The translations under genes were made by a program, and so were the position numbers. 32,224 nt of DNA. Source: Spirochaetaceae bacterium. GTDB lineage: Bacteria > Spirochaetota > Spirochaetia > Treponematales > Breznakiellaceae. The stretch covers positions 1-32,224 of the forward strand of contig JAITRV010000023.1 in the NCBI GenBank assembly GCA_031288215.1, read 5' to 3'. Below the pieces are notes generated by a model. It searched no databases and had not been told where the DNA came from. It was given only the letters and a program-made list of their open reading frames with translations. Below are positions 1 to 8,646 of the stretch, piece by piece. The stretch's first letter is position 1; every line of letters starts with the position of its first letter.

Positions 1-262
1 AATTTCTTCATGCCTGCTCAGAGGCTTAAATCCAAAACCAGAGCAGGTTTCAGGGGGATTAAAGTCTATGATGAACCGCGAAGCCCGCTTCAACGGCTTA
101 TCGGCTGTGCGGAACTGCCACGGGAGTGTAAGGCTTCTCTTGAGGCGCGCTGTGCCATTTACAACCCCGTCGAACTTCAGCAGAATGTCAACAAAAGCTA
201 TCCTGCGTTTACGCCGGCGTCTCGCTCAGCCAAACCGTATCCAGACGCAGGAGCAAACATAG

Positions 263-323
263 CTTCGGTTACATTTTCTAAATGAGGCATCCAGCCCTTC
301 GGTTACATTTTAAAATGAGGCAT
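263..323. repeat. Two imperfect direct repeats (about 27 bp, 34-bp period), CTTCGGTTACATTTT(CT)AAATGAGGCAT, in noncoding sequence
   Basis: Copies at 263-290 and 297-323 read directly. The second copy's TGAGGCA also pairs with TGCCTCA at 338-344. Confidence 0.7.
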
Positions 324-398
324 TTCGTACGGCGCATTGCCTCAAAATTAATCTAGCCGAAAAGGGTCTGGTTCCTCAAATCCAAAACCTAGCCGAAG

Positions 399-767
399 TC
401 AGACCGCTTCGGCCTGACCTGCCTCCTGACACCTTACGAGGTTTTTTCGCCATAAAATTCGCACTTCAGAAAAAAATCCGCGTTCAGGCGGATTGAGCGC
501 CTTCACCGTGTGCCCCTGCCCCAAGACCCAGCGAAGTACCTCCGGCATCTGGGTTGTGGTAAACTTCACGTACACCGATCCGTCCTCCCGCTGTTCTACG
601 GTCTGGCTGTCATGCCATTGCCGTTCAAGGGCGAATGTCCCGATCTCGTTATCTATCAGCAGTTCCACCGTATAGGGCGTCCGGGATGAAGCGAATACCC
701 CCATCGCTTTATCAAAATATTCATCAGCCTTGAAGCCTGCGGGAATAGTAAAATATTTGGTAATGTT
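399..767 (-). pseudogene. C-terminal remnant of a WYL-domain transcriptional regulator
   Basis: Extended frame reads TKYFTIPAGFKADEYFDKAMGVFASSRTPYTVELLID...FTTTQMPEVLRWVLGQGHTVKALNPPE, resembling the C-terminal part of WYL regulators. An in-frame TAG (768-770) precedes it and no N-terminal HTH is seen. Confidence 0.6.
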
Positions 768-948
768 CTAGACTTATTATTTGAAATTCATGCGTTTGTC
801 CGTGTGGGTGGACCATAGGTCCGACGTGGTTAAATTTCTTTGGATCTATCGAGTCATTGGGAGTAACCAAGGTACCAAGACGATTATCTCATAAAAAAGT
901 ATGAAAAAAAGTAAATGCGGGAGCCCTGAAGTGGGACCCCCGGCGTGA

Positions 949-1767
949 CTAAAGGCGAATAGGCGGAATTGCTCCCTGCTCCCGGTAATACTCAATATGC
1001 CAGAGCCAGAGGCCCTGGGGGGGAGCGGTGGGGCCGGCCCGGTTTCGGCCGGCGGAGGCGAGGAGGGCCCGGAACGCTTCCGGGGGGAGGCGGCGTTCCT
1101 CGTAGAAGAGGAGGGTGCCCACCAGGGAGCGCACCATTTTCCAAAGGAAGGCATTGGCCCGGATCTCGAAGATCAGCATATCCCCCTGAACGAAGAAGAC
1201 CGCATGGGCAATATAGCGGTTTCGGGATTGGGAAGTGTCCCCGGCGGAGGCGAAGGGGGAACAGTCCATTTCCCCCCGAAGCAGCCGGGCATAGCTGTTG
1301 AGGAGATCCAGCCGGGGACGGCGCCGTACCCAGAGGCAGTACCGGAGTTCCTGGGGAAGGGCAGGGCGGCCGCAGATCAGCTGGTACCGGTAGGTCCTGT
1401 ACCGGGCGTCGAAACGGGCGTGGAAGTCCCCGGCGGTTTCCCGGCTTTCCATGATCCGCACATCCCGGGGGAGGATACTGTTGAGGGCGGGGACAAACCG
1501 TTCCGCCGCCATGTTTTGAAGGGAGGTGTAAAAATTCGCCACCTGCCCCGCGGCATGAACCCCCGCATCGGTTCTTCCCGAACCGGTAAGGAGCACCCGG
1601 CCATGGTGGAGCTTTTCCAGGGCCGCCTCGATGGTTCCCTGAACCGTCCGCTGTTCCCCCGTTCCCCGGATCTGGCGCTGCCACCCTGAGAAATCGGTAC
1701 CGTCATAGGCGATACGGAGGCGGATATTCCGAAGGGGCGGCGCCCCCCGGGGGCCTTCATTTTTCAT
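949..1767 (-). CDS. truA: tRNA pseudouridine(38-40) synthase TruA
   Basis: IRLRIAYDGTDFSGWQRQ and GSGRTDAGVHAAGQVANF motifs. Confidence 0.96.
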   Translation of the reverse strand: MKNEGPRGAPPLRNIRLRIAYDGTDFSGWQRQIRGTGEQRTVQGTIEAALEKLHHGRVLLTGSGRTDAGVHAAGQVANFYTSLQNMAAERFVPALNSILPRDVRIMESRETAGDFHARFDARYRTYRYQLICGRPALPQELRYCLWVRRRPRLDLLNSYARLLRGEMDCSPFASAGDTSQSRNRYIAHAVFFVQGDMLIFEIRANAFLWKMVRSLVGTLLFYEERRLPPEAFRALLASAGRNRAGPTAPPQGLWLWHIEYYREQGAIPPIRL

Positions 1768-1770
1768 TTG

Positions 1771-2628
1771 TCATTCGTCATTATCGTTCAGTTCTTTGCG
1801 GATGGTGTCGTAGAGATTCCGGGCGTGTTCCAGCAGGGGGCCGGGTTTGTTCTTGGAGGATTTTCCCAGGCCGAAGATCCGGGCGATGGTCCGCTTTGCC
1901 TCATCCAAGGCGGCGGCCCGGTAAACAGGATCCTCCCGGGGGCCGTATTTATACCGAAGCAGGGCCGAAAGGTAGAGGGCCCCCTCATAGGCGTAGTTTT
2001 TGTCCGTATCGGGGCCGAAGATCTTCAGGGCCGAGAGGCTTTCTTTTCCGGTCTGTTCCCGCCGGATAGCTTCGTTGTAGAAAAAATCGGCCTTCTTCTT
2101 GAAGAGTTCCGAGAGCCAATCGTAGTGTTGACCGGGATTCTTTTTATCCATATCCTCCAGAAGCCATCCTGTCCGGAGGGCGGCGATCCCCTGTTTGATG
2201 GTGGGAGAAAAGGCGGGGGGAAAAAAGTCATAACAGCGCAGGGCCAGGTACAGGGATGCGGTCCCTTCGGCCAAGCCCCGGGGACTATGAAAGTCCGGAT
2301 TCGGGAAAATCCGTTCCGTATCGGCATAGCGTCTTTCCTGGTCCTGCTTTACCTTGGGCTTTGAATCCTCCGGCAGGTTCCGGAAATCGTTGTCCATAGA
2401 GGCGAACCAGCATTCCGGGCATACCGTCGCCTGATAGACCAGGGGGTAAACGTCCCCGTATTTTGCCGAGGGGACGTAGAGCCGGTGGAGTTCGTCGGTC
2501 AGGTCCCCGGCGTTGAGCCTGCCGCTGCCGGTGAGGAGTTCTTCCCGGTGAAAAGCGGTTTCACAGACCGGACAGACATATTCTTCTTTTGAGAGGAAGC
2601 TTATTTTGAGTTCCCGTTCTTCACTCAT
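1771..2628 (-). CDS. DUF2225-family protein
   Basis: N-terminal CPVCETAF and CPECWFASMDNDF Cys motifs, YGDVYPLVYQATVCPEC; spirochaete-like DUF2225. Confidence 0.75.
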   Translation of the reverse strand: MSEERELKISFLSKEEYVCPVCETAFHREELLTGSGRLNAGDLTDELHRLYVPSAKYGDVYPLVYQATVCPECWFASMDNDFRNLPEDSKPKVKQDQERRYADTERIFPNPDFHSPRGLAEGTASLYLALRCYDFFPPAFSPTIKQGIAALRTGWLLEDMDKKNPGQHYDWLSELFKKKADFFYNEAIRREQTGKESLSALKIFGPDTDKNYAYEGALYLSALLRYKYGPREDPVYRAAALDEAKRTIARIFGLGKSSKNKPGPLLEHARNLYDTIRKELNDNDE

Positions 2629-3014
2629 GATATTCCCCCTGAGGCTCCTTCAAGCATCACCAGGGCTATGGCATTGTCCTGTTCATGGGTGAGGGACACA
2701 TGGACCCGCTCGGTCCCGCTCCGTTGCAGCGCCGCCAAGGCGGTCCCGAAAACATGGATTTCCGGCCGGCCGTTGTGCCGGTTCAGTACCATGATGTCCT
2801 TGAGGACTATCCCGGAGAGCCCCGTCCCCAGGGCCTTGCCGAAGGCTTCCTTGGCGGCAAACCGGGCCGCCAGGGAAAGGACCGCTTCCTTACCCCGATC
2901 CCGAACAACGGCAAGCTCCTCCGGGTGAAAGTACCGTTCCAGCAGACCCGGAATGGCCTGCCACCGTTCCAAACGATGGACATGCACCACGTCTATCCCT
3001 ATACCGATGATCAT
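2625..3014 (-). CDS. acpS: holo-[acyl-carrier-protein] synthase
   Basis: GIGIDVVHVHRLERW and ARFAAKEAFGKALGTG motifs; 129 aa. Confidence 0.95.
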   Translation of the reverse strand: MIIGIGIDVVHVHRLERWQAIPGLLERYFHPEELAVVRDRGKEAVLSLAARFAAKEAFGKALGTGLSGIVLKDIMVLNRHNGRPEIHVFGTALAALQRSGTERVHVSLTHEQDNAIALVMLEGASGGIS

Positions 3015-3024
3015 GATCCCCCCA

Positions 3025-3984
3025 TCATAGTGTATGTTTTCGGTTAATCACAACCGTAACTTCCGCGGGTTCTATCCGGCTCACGGTAAATTGGGGGGGG
3101 ACCGTTACCGTTACCGGAACGGTATAGGACCCCTCTTCGGTAATACCGGAACAATCCAAACGCATGATACTTCCCTCGGGAATATAGTCCTCAAGCTCGT
3201 TCTGGCTTCCCTCCAGGCGTATGGTCCCCTCCTGTACCTCCGCCTCCGCGGTGAAGTCCTCCCCGAGGCCGCTTATCTCGATGGGAAGCTGGTCGATATT
3301 CCTGATGATAATTGCCGCCCGGACAAAGCCCCGGAATTCGGTGATCCCGCTCCCCCGGATTATGATCAGGGGGTCCCGGTTGAGGATCCGCACGCTGGCG
3401 GAAAAATCGGCGTTCCTGCCGCTGAGTTCCACATATTCGGTGTTCAGCTCCGTGATGCCGGTCATGAGCTTCAGGGGGCCTTCAATGGCCACCTGGGCGG
3501 GGTCCAGGGAATAGCTCACCAGTTCATAGCCGCTTTCCACATACCCCTGATACATCGGGGTAAGGGGAACATACTTGCTTACCTTATGATCCAGTTCCAG
3601 GGTGATCTCCAGGGGGTCCACCCCTATTTCCAGGGGATCCACCCCCATGGCGGTCCCCTGCTTCCGCACCTCCACCGGGGCGCGGTAGGAACCCGCCTCG
3701 GTGTACTTGGTCATATCCAGGTAGGGAACAATATCCTCCTCCACGATGGGGTAGATGCTGTTCGCATCCCCCCGGAGGGTTACCCGGATCATCCGGGGGT
3801 AGGAGTTGGAGGCGATGAGATCCCCGTTGGTTTCAATAACCAGGGGAACGGAAAAAAAACGCTCCTCCAGGGCGCTCATCCGGTGAAAAACAAAGAGTAC
3901 AATGGCCAGAAAGACGGAAAGCACCTTGGCCGGCCAGTTGTTTACCGCCTTTACAAATAATTCTCTACTGTTCAACCAGGGCAT
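3025..3984 (-). CDS. YbbR-domain protein (CdaR-like)
   Basis: N-terminal membrane helix plus YbbR-like repeats. Start placed at MPWLNSRELF (3984) because the longer ORF runs deep into cdaA. Follows cdaA as in many bacteria. Confidence 0.82.
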   Translation of the reverse strand: MPWLNSRELFVKAVNNWPAKVLSVFLAIVLFVFHRMSALEERFFSVPLVIETNGDLIASNSYPRMIRVTLRGDANSIYPIVEEDIVPYLDMTKYTEAGSYRAPVEVRKQGTAMGVDPLEIGVDPLEITLELDHKVSKYVPLTPMYQGYVESGYELVSYSLDPAQVAIEGPLKLMTGITELNTEYVELSGRNADFSASVRILNRDPLIIIRGSGITEFRGFVRAAIIIRNIDQLPIEISGLGEDFTAEAEVQEGTIRLEGSQNELEDYIPEGSIMRLDCSGITEEGSYTVPVTVTVPPQFTVSRIEPAEVTVVINRKHTL

Positions 3985-4816
3985 CCTTTTTCTCCTCCAC
4001 CGCTTCTTCCTGCGAGGCCTTCTGATCGGCCTCTCCGCCCCAGACTCCCCGGTCGAGGAGTTCCTTGAGTTTCCGCTGGGCCTCAATAGGGGAAAGGCCG
4101 TAGTAGAGCTTCGCGTCAAAGGCGATGGAGATGGCCCCGGTCTCTTCGGAAACCACCAGAATCACCGCGTCGGACTCCTCGGACATCCCCAGGGCCGCCC
4201 GGTGCCGGGTGCCGAAACTCTTCCGTATATCCTGCTGTTCCGAGAGGGGCAAGAAACAGCCCGCCGCGGCGATCTTGCCATTTTGAATGATCATGGCCCC
4301 GTCATGGAGGGGGCCGTCAAATTCAAATACCGTAACGATGAGGCTGGAAGAAATCTCCGCGTTCATCCTGGTTCCGGTATCAATGATGCTCTTGATGTTG
4401 ATCCGCCGGGGAAAGACGATGAGGGCTCCCCGCCGCTGCTGGGAGAGGATTTCCGACGCGGTGATCGCCGCCTCAAGCTGACCCAGCCGGGGTTTGCTGT
4501 CCAGCCTGAAGAGATCCCCCTGGCCTATGCGGAGCATGATCTTCCGCAGTTCCGGCTGAAAAACAATGGCGATAGCGATAAAGAGTCCCGGGGCCAGGGC
4601 GTTCATGATCCACCGGAGGGTCGTGAGGTTGAGCAGTAAGGCCAAGCCGTAGACCAGGAGGACAAATCCCGCTCCCTTTATCAGCTGTATCGCCTGGGTC
4701 TTTACCAGAAGTTCATAGGCCTTGTAGATGAGAAAAGAGAGGATCGCAATATCGACGATGGGCCGTATCATATTGTATACCGCGTTTATCCGCTGTATCC
4801 ATTCCATTTTTAACAT
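3965..4816 (-). CDS. cdaA: diadenylate cyclase (c-di-AMP synthase), CdaA type
   Basis: DAC motifs DGPLHDGAMII and FGTRHRAALG, with three N-terminal hydrophobic segments. Confidence 0.93.
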   Translation of the reverse strand: MLKMEWIQRINAVYNMIRPIVDIAILSFLIYKAYELLVKTQAIQLIKGAGFVLLVYGLALLLNLTTLRWIMNALAPGLFIAIAIVFQPELRKIMLRIGQGDLFRLDSKPRLGQLEAAITASEILSQQRRGALIVFPRRINIKSIIDTGTRMNAEISSSLIVTVFEFDGPLHDGAMIIQNGKIAAAGCFLPLSEQQDIRKSFGTRHRAALGMSEESDAVILVVSEETGAISIAFDAKLYYGLSPIEAQRKLKELLDRGVWGGEADQKASQEEAVEEKKDALVEQ

Positions 4817-4837
4817 CCTTCCTTAAATAACAGGAAT

Positions 4838-6766
4838 CTACGACAGGATCCTTTCACCGGAGTACCCCCGGTGGAAGACCGGGCTCCGGCTCCTTTCGTA
4901 TTCCGCCCCGGCGGCATCGGCGATCCCCGGGCCGTCCAGGCCCTGGCTGCGCAACAGTTCCTCCCGGGTTCCTTGGGGCATAAATCCATCCGGAACCCCC
5001 AGGACTAAAACCCGGGCGCTGCAGTTCTTCCTCAGGGCCAGGGCCGCGGCGTATTCCCCAAAGCCGCCGCGGCGGACCCCTTCTTCTATAAAGATAACCA
5101 TTTCGTAGCGGTTGAGGATACCCTCCAGATAGGCATCGTCGACAGGTTTGATGAAACGGAGGTTGTAGAGGTCCGCCTCTATCCCCCGGGCATCGAGGAT
5201 CTCCGCCGCCTCCAATGCCTGGGGATAGAGGCTTCCGGTGAAGGCCAGGCATAGGGGCCCCCCGCTTTGCCGGACCAGGACCCCCCGGCCCGGTTCCAGG
5301 GGGGCGGCACAGCGGTCCTCCCCGGGGAGGCAGGGGGCTTTAGGGTAGCGGATGACGCAGGGCCCCGGCTGGGTCAAGGCCCAGTCCAGCATGGCCGCCA
5401 GTTCGCCCCCCGTTGCCGGGGCCAGGATCGTCATGTGGGGGATACACCGCAAGAGGGCCAGGTCAAAGAGCCCCTGGTGGGTTTCCCCGTCGGCGCCGAC
5501 GAAGCCGGACCGGTCCAGGGCAAAGATCACGGGAAGATTCTGGAGGGCCGTATCGTGGATGATCTGGTCCACGCTCCGCTGTATAAAAGTAGAATAGATA
5601 CACACCACCGGCCGCAAGCCCTGGGCGGCCAGGGCCGCCGCAAAGGTTACGGCGTGTTCCTCGGCGATACCGGTATCAAAGAAACGCCGGGGGAATTCCC
5701 GCTTGAAGGGGCTCAGTCCCGTCCCCTTCTCCATGGCGGCGCATACCGCCACCACCCGGTGATCCCGCCGGCCCGCCTCCAGGATCGCCCGGCTCAGGGC
5801 ATCGGTGAAACTCGGCTGCTTCCTATCCTTCGGGAGGCCGTCTTCCATGGCAAAGGAAGAAACCCCGTGGTAGGTGCCGGGATCGTCCTCGGCAAAGCCG
5901 TAGCCCTTCCCTTTCCGGGTGATAACATGGACCACCACCGGACGGTCCAGCTTCCGCACGTCCCTGAGGACCTGTTCCAGTTCCTGAATGTGGTGCCCCC
6001 GGATGGGGCCCACATACTCAAATCCCAGATCCACAAAGAAATTATCGCTGTAAAAGATGGCCTTTATCGCCCGCTTGAGCCGGACTATTCCGTTATAGGC
6101 CCCCTCTCCGATCCCGGGGATCCGTTTCACCAGGGAATCGAATTTTCGGCGGAACCACTGGTAACGGCCCTTCATGCTGAGGCGGCTCAGGTACTTGGAA
6201 AGCCCCCCCACGTTGGGGCCGATGGACATCTTATTGTCGTTGAGGATCACCACCAGGGGCAAACCCAATTGCCCCGCATGGGAAAGGGCCTCATAGGCCA
6301 GGCCCCCGGTAAGGGCCCCGTCTCCGATGACCGCCACCGTCCGATGGGCGCCCCCCCGAAGCCGTTCCCCCGCGAGCAGGCCCAAGGCGGCGGAAATGGA
6401 GGTGGAGGCATGGCCCGTATCAAAGGCATCGTGGGGGCTTTCCTCCCGTTTGGGGAAGCCCGCGATACCCCCGGCCTGCCGGAGGGTGGGAAAAACCCCA
6501 AAACGGCCGGTTAAGAGTTTATGGGCATAGCACTGGTGACCAACGTCCCAGACTATCTTATCCCGGGGAGAATCAAATACCCGATGGAGGGCGATGGCAA
6601 GTTCCACCACCCCCAGATTTGAGGCCAGATGGCCGCCGTTACGGCTGACGGCGGCCATGATTTCATCCCGAATCTCAGCGGCTAAACGGCTCAATTCACC
6701 GTAATTTAAAGCCGCCAGATCCTGAGGTTCATGGATTCGTGCTAAAAGGGATATAGGTTCATGCAT
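4838..6766 (-). CDS. dxs: 1-deoxy-D-xylulose-5-phosphate synthase
   Basis: HLASNLGVVELAIALH, WDVGHQCYAHKLLTGR, GDGALTGGLAYEAL, GVRRGGFGEYAA. Confidence 0.97.
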   Translation of the reverse strand: MHEPISLLARIHEPQDLAALNYGELSRLAAEIRDEIMAAVSRNGGHLASNLGVVELAIALHRVFDSPRDKIVWDVGHQCYAHKLLTGRFGVFPTLRQAGGIAGFPKREESPHDAFDTGHASTSISAALGLLAGERLRGGAHRTVAVIGDGALTGGLAYEALSHAGQLGLPLVVILNDNKMSIGPNVGGLSKYLSRLSMKGRYQWFRRKFDSLVKRIPGIGEGAYNGIVRLKRAIKAIFYSDNFFVDLGFEYVGPIRGHHIQELEQVLRDVRKLDRPVVVHVITRKGKGYGFAEDDPGTYHGVSSFAMEDGLPKDRKQPSFTDALSRAILEAGRRDHRVVAVCAAMEKGTGLSPFKREFPRRFFDTGIAEEHAVTFAAALAAQGLRPVVCIYSTFIQRSVDQIIHDTALQNLPVIFALDRSGFVGADGETHQGLFDLALLRCIPHMTILAPATGGELAAMLDWALTQPGPCVIRYPKAPCLPGEDRCAAPLEPGRGVLVRQSGGPLCLAFTGSLYPQALEAAEILDARGIEADLYNLRFIKPVDDAYLEGILNRYEMVIFIEEGVRRGGFGEYAAALALRKNCSARVLVLGVPDGFMPQGTREELLRSQGLDGPGIADAAGAEYERSRSPVFHRGYSGERILS

Positions 6767-6889
6767 AACATATCATTCGGATCCGACCGCCCCTCAACCG
6801 CTTTCTTCCATACAGGATGGATCGGAGCCTCATTGGCAATACCCTCTTCTGTACCCCTCCCGGCTATGGGGGTAAAAACCCTTCATCGT

Positions 6890-6979
6890 CTATTTGTTCT
6901 TGTGCCGGTTCTTTCTGAGTTTCTTCTTCCGTTTATGGGTTGCAATCTTCCGTAGTTTGCGTTTTCTTCCGCAGGGCAC
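6890..6979 (-). CDS. Very small basic protein resembling AURKAIP1/COX24-domain (bS22-like) ribosomal proteins
   Basis: Translation from GTG: MPCGRKRKLRKIATHKRKKKLRKNRHKNK*. AAGGAG lies about 8 nt upstream. Too short for the supplied ORF track. Confidence 0.7.
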   Translation of the reverse strand: MPCGRKRKLRKIATHKRKKKLRKNRHKNK

Positions 6980-7115
6980 TTCAGAGTCTCCTTTACCGCA
7001 AAAAATAATCCCTCTTCCGCCAATTCGACGGATAGCATAGGGTATCGAAAGTATGCAGCACTATACGGAAAAGGTCAAGTGCTGCCGGAACAAAATATGC
7101 CGCCGGGCAGGGCGC

Positions 7116-7760
7116 CTATTCCCGAATATCCTCTATCTCCGCTCCGGGGATGCTCCGGGCGATGGCCTCCGCGTCGGCCAGGCTGATGCCGGCGATCCGG
7201 TAGGTCCCCCGGCGGTGGGAGAGGTCGTCCCCCTCGAAGGACACAAAGGAGACGATGTTGCCCCCCTTTTCGGCCACGGCCCCGGCGAAACGGGCAAGTT
7301 CCCCGGGGCGTTCGGTCATGTTGACGGTGATCCTGACCCCGGGGTGGCGGACCCCGAAGGCGTCTACAAAAACCCGGAAAAGGTCCGTGGAGGTGATGAT
7401 CCCCACCAGCAGGGGCCCCCGCATCACCGGCAGGCAGGAGATGGCCTTGTCGGCCATAATCCGGGCGGCCTCTTCCACCACCTCGGTTTCGTCTACGGTA
7501 ATGATGTTCCGCTCCATGATCTTTTCGACCGTGAGTTTGGTCATAAGATAGCTGATCTCATACATATCCAGGCTCGTTGCCGGAGAGGGGCCGGCAGTGC
7601 GGATGTCTTTTTTTGTTATGATTCCTATCAGGCGGTTCGCCCTGTCCAGGACGGGGAGTTTACCGATATGTTCCCGCTCCATCAGGGAACGGGCCTCGTT
7701 CACCGGCATATCGGGGTGAATAAAAATGGGATTTTTCGTCATAACCCGGCTCATGATCAT
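7116..7760 (-). CDS. Tandem CBS-domain protein with C-terminal ACT-like domain (AcuB-like)
   Basis: VMTKNPIFIHPDMPVNEARSLMEREHIGKLPVLD and MERNIITVDETEVVEEAARIMADKAISCLPVM; C-terminal VRITVNMTERPGELARFAGAVAEKGGNIVS. Confidence 0.88.
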   Translation of the reverse strand: MIMSRVMTKNPIFIHPDMPVNEARSLMEREHIGKLPVLDRANRLIGIITKKDIRTAGPSPATSLDMYEISYLMTKLTVEKIMERNIITVDETEVVEEAARIMADKAISCLPVMRGPLLVGIITSTDLFRVFVDAFGVRHPGVRITVNMTERPGELARFAGAVAEKGGNIVSFVSFEGDDLSHRRGTYRIAGISLADAEAIARSIPGAEIEDIRE

Positions 7761-7914
7761 GATGCTACCTCCTATCGTTCAGGAATGGACGGGAAGGGAC
7801 GTTACGGGGTGGGCGCCCCGTTTTTCTTTCCCCGGATCACTATTACTATATTATGAACCGCCGGAAATAGCAAATTATTTTTTACGATATATCTTTACTA
7901 TAATATTTTTCTAT

Positions 7915-7942
7915 AAAATCTCTCTAAAAAAATCTCTCTAAA
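7915..7942. repeat. Perfect 14-bp tandem duplication AAAATCTCTCTAAA x2 in an AT-rich intergenic region
   Basis: Read directly. Confidence 0.85.
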
Positions 7943-7981
7943 AAATACAGGAGCATACAGAAAGTGATTCAGGAGGTGATT

Positions 7982-8065
7982 ATGAAAGATGCCGCATTTT
8001 TCACGTTTCCGCTTGCCAACCCATGGGTTTGTCGTATATATTATACTCAATATACCATTCATTAA
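7982..8065 (+). CDS. Candidate 27-aa small ORF MKDAAFFTFPLANPWVCRIYYTQYTIH*
   Basis: Preceded by AGGAGGTGAT, fully complementary to the anti-SD. No known homologue recognised. Confidence 0.4.
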   Translation: MKDAAFFTFPLANPWVCRIYYTQYTIH

Positions 8066-8083
8066 TATTGAATGAACGGTATA
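8051..8083. promoter_or_regulatory. 13-bp near-perfect inverted repeat upstream of rubredoxin
   Basis: TATACCATTCATT (8051-8063), 7-nt loop, AATGAACGGTATA (8071-8083); one mismatch. Confidence 0.65.
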
Positions 8084-8105
8084 GAAAATTGATGGAGAGG
8101 TATGT

Positions 8106-8267
8106 ATGCAGAAATACATTTGTGATTTATGCGGGTATGTCTACGATCCGGCCAAGGGAGATCCCGCGGCCGGGATTAAGCCGGGGACTCCCTTTGAAAA
8201 GCTTCCCGATAATTGGATCTGTCCAACCTGCGGAGCGGGGACGGATAGTTTCTCCCCCACCAAATAG
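8106..8267 (+). CDS. Rubredoxin
   Basis: [53 protein letters not shown]; two CxxCG motifs. 53 aa, absent from the ORF track. Confidence 0.96.
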   Translation: MQKYICDLCGYVYDPAKGDPAAGIKPGTPFEKLPDNWICPTCGAGTDSFSPTK

Positions 8268-8274
8268 GGACGGT

Positions 8275-8565
8275 ATGCTGCCCCGGGGGGATTTTATCTT
8301 CACCATCGGTTACGACGGTCCCGCCGCGGTGGTAGACGGTCAGGCAAAGCGGCGGTACGGGTCCCTTTCCACCAGAGAATTGGCTGAAAAGGGGCTTTTT
8401 CGGGCCGCCTATTCGTCGGCCGTCTACGCCAGGGATAGGGGGGAGATAGAACTGGTAGCGGAACTCTACAACAAGGCGGCGGGAACTTCCTCTACCGCCG
8501 CCGCTTCCCTGGATCGCCTCTTCGGGGTATTTCCCGTAGAGGTAAAGCGCGTTATTATTCTATAA
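8275..8565 (+). CDS. Small conserved-looking hypothetical protein (96 aa)
   Basis: Internal ATG of the 180-aa ORF, 7 nt after the rubredoxin stop. The upstream part of the long ORF overlaps rubredoxin in another frame and is rejected. Confidence 0.6.
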   Translation: MLPRGDFIFTIGYDGPAAVVDGQAKRRYGSLSTRELAEKGLFRAAYSSAVYARDRGEIELVAELYNKAAGTSSTAAASLDRLFGVFPVEVKRVIIL

Positions 8566-8646
8566 ATCGCTGACAAGCCCCGATAGACTCTTGATATTAT
8601 CTGCCTTCCATGATAGGGTATTCCTTACTTTAATTTTAAGGAAGTA

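Noticed and set aside
10-285. 91-aa and 64-aa ORFs at the left edge
   Set aside because: No recognisable domains, no clear RBS, and they overlap each other in noncoding-looking sequence.
5267-6514. 415-aa plus-strand ORF opposite dxs
   Set aside because: Shadow ORF; dxs motifs are on the other strand.
8023-8274. N-terminal part of the 180-aa ORF 8023-8565
   Set aside because: Overlaps rubredoxin in another frame; only the part from 8275 is plausible.
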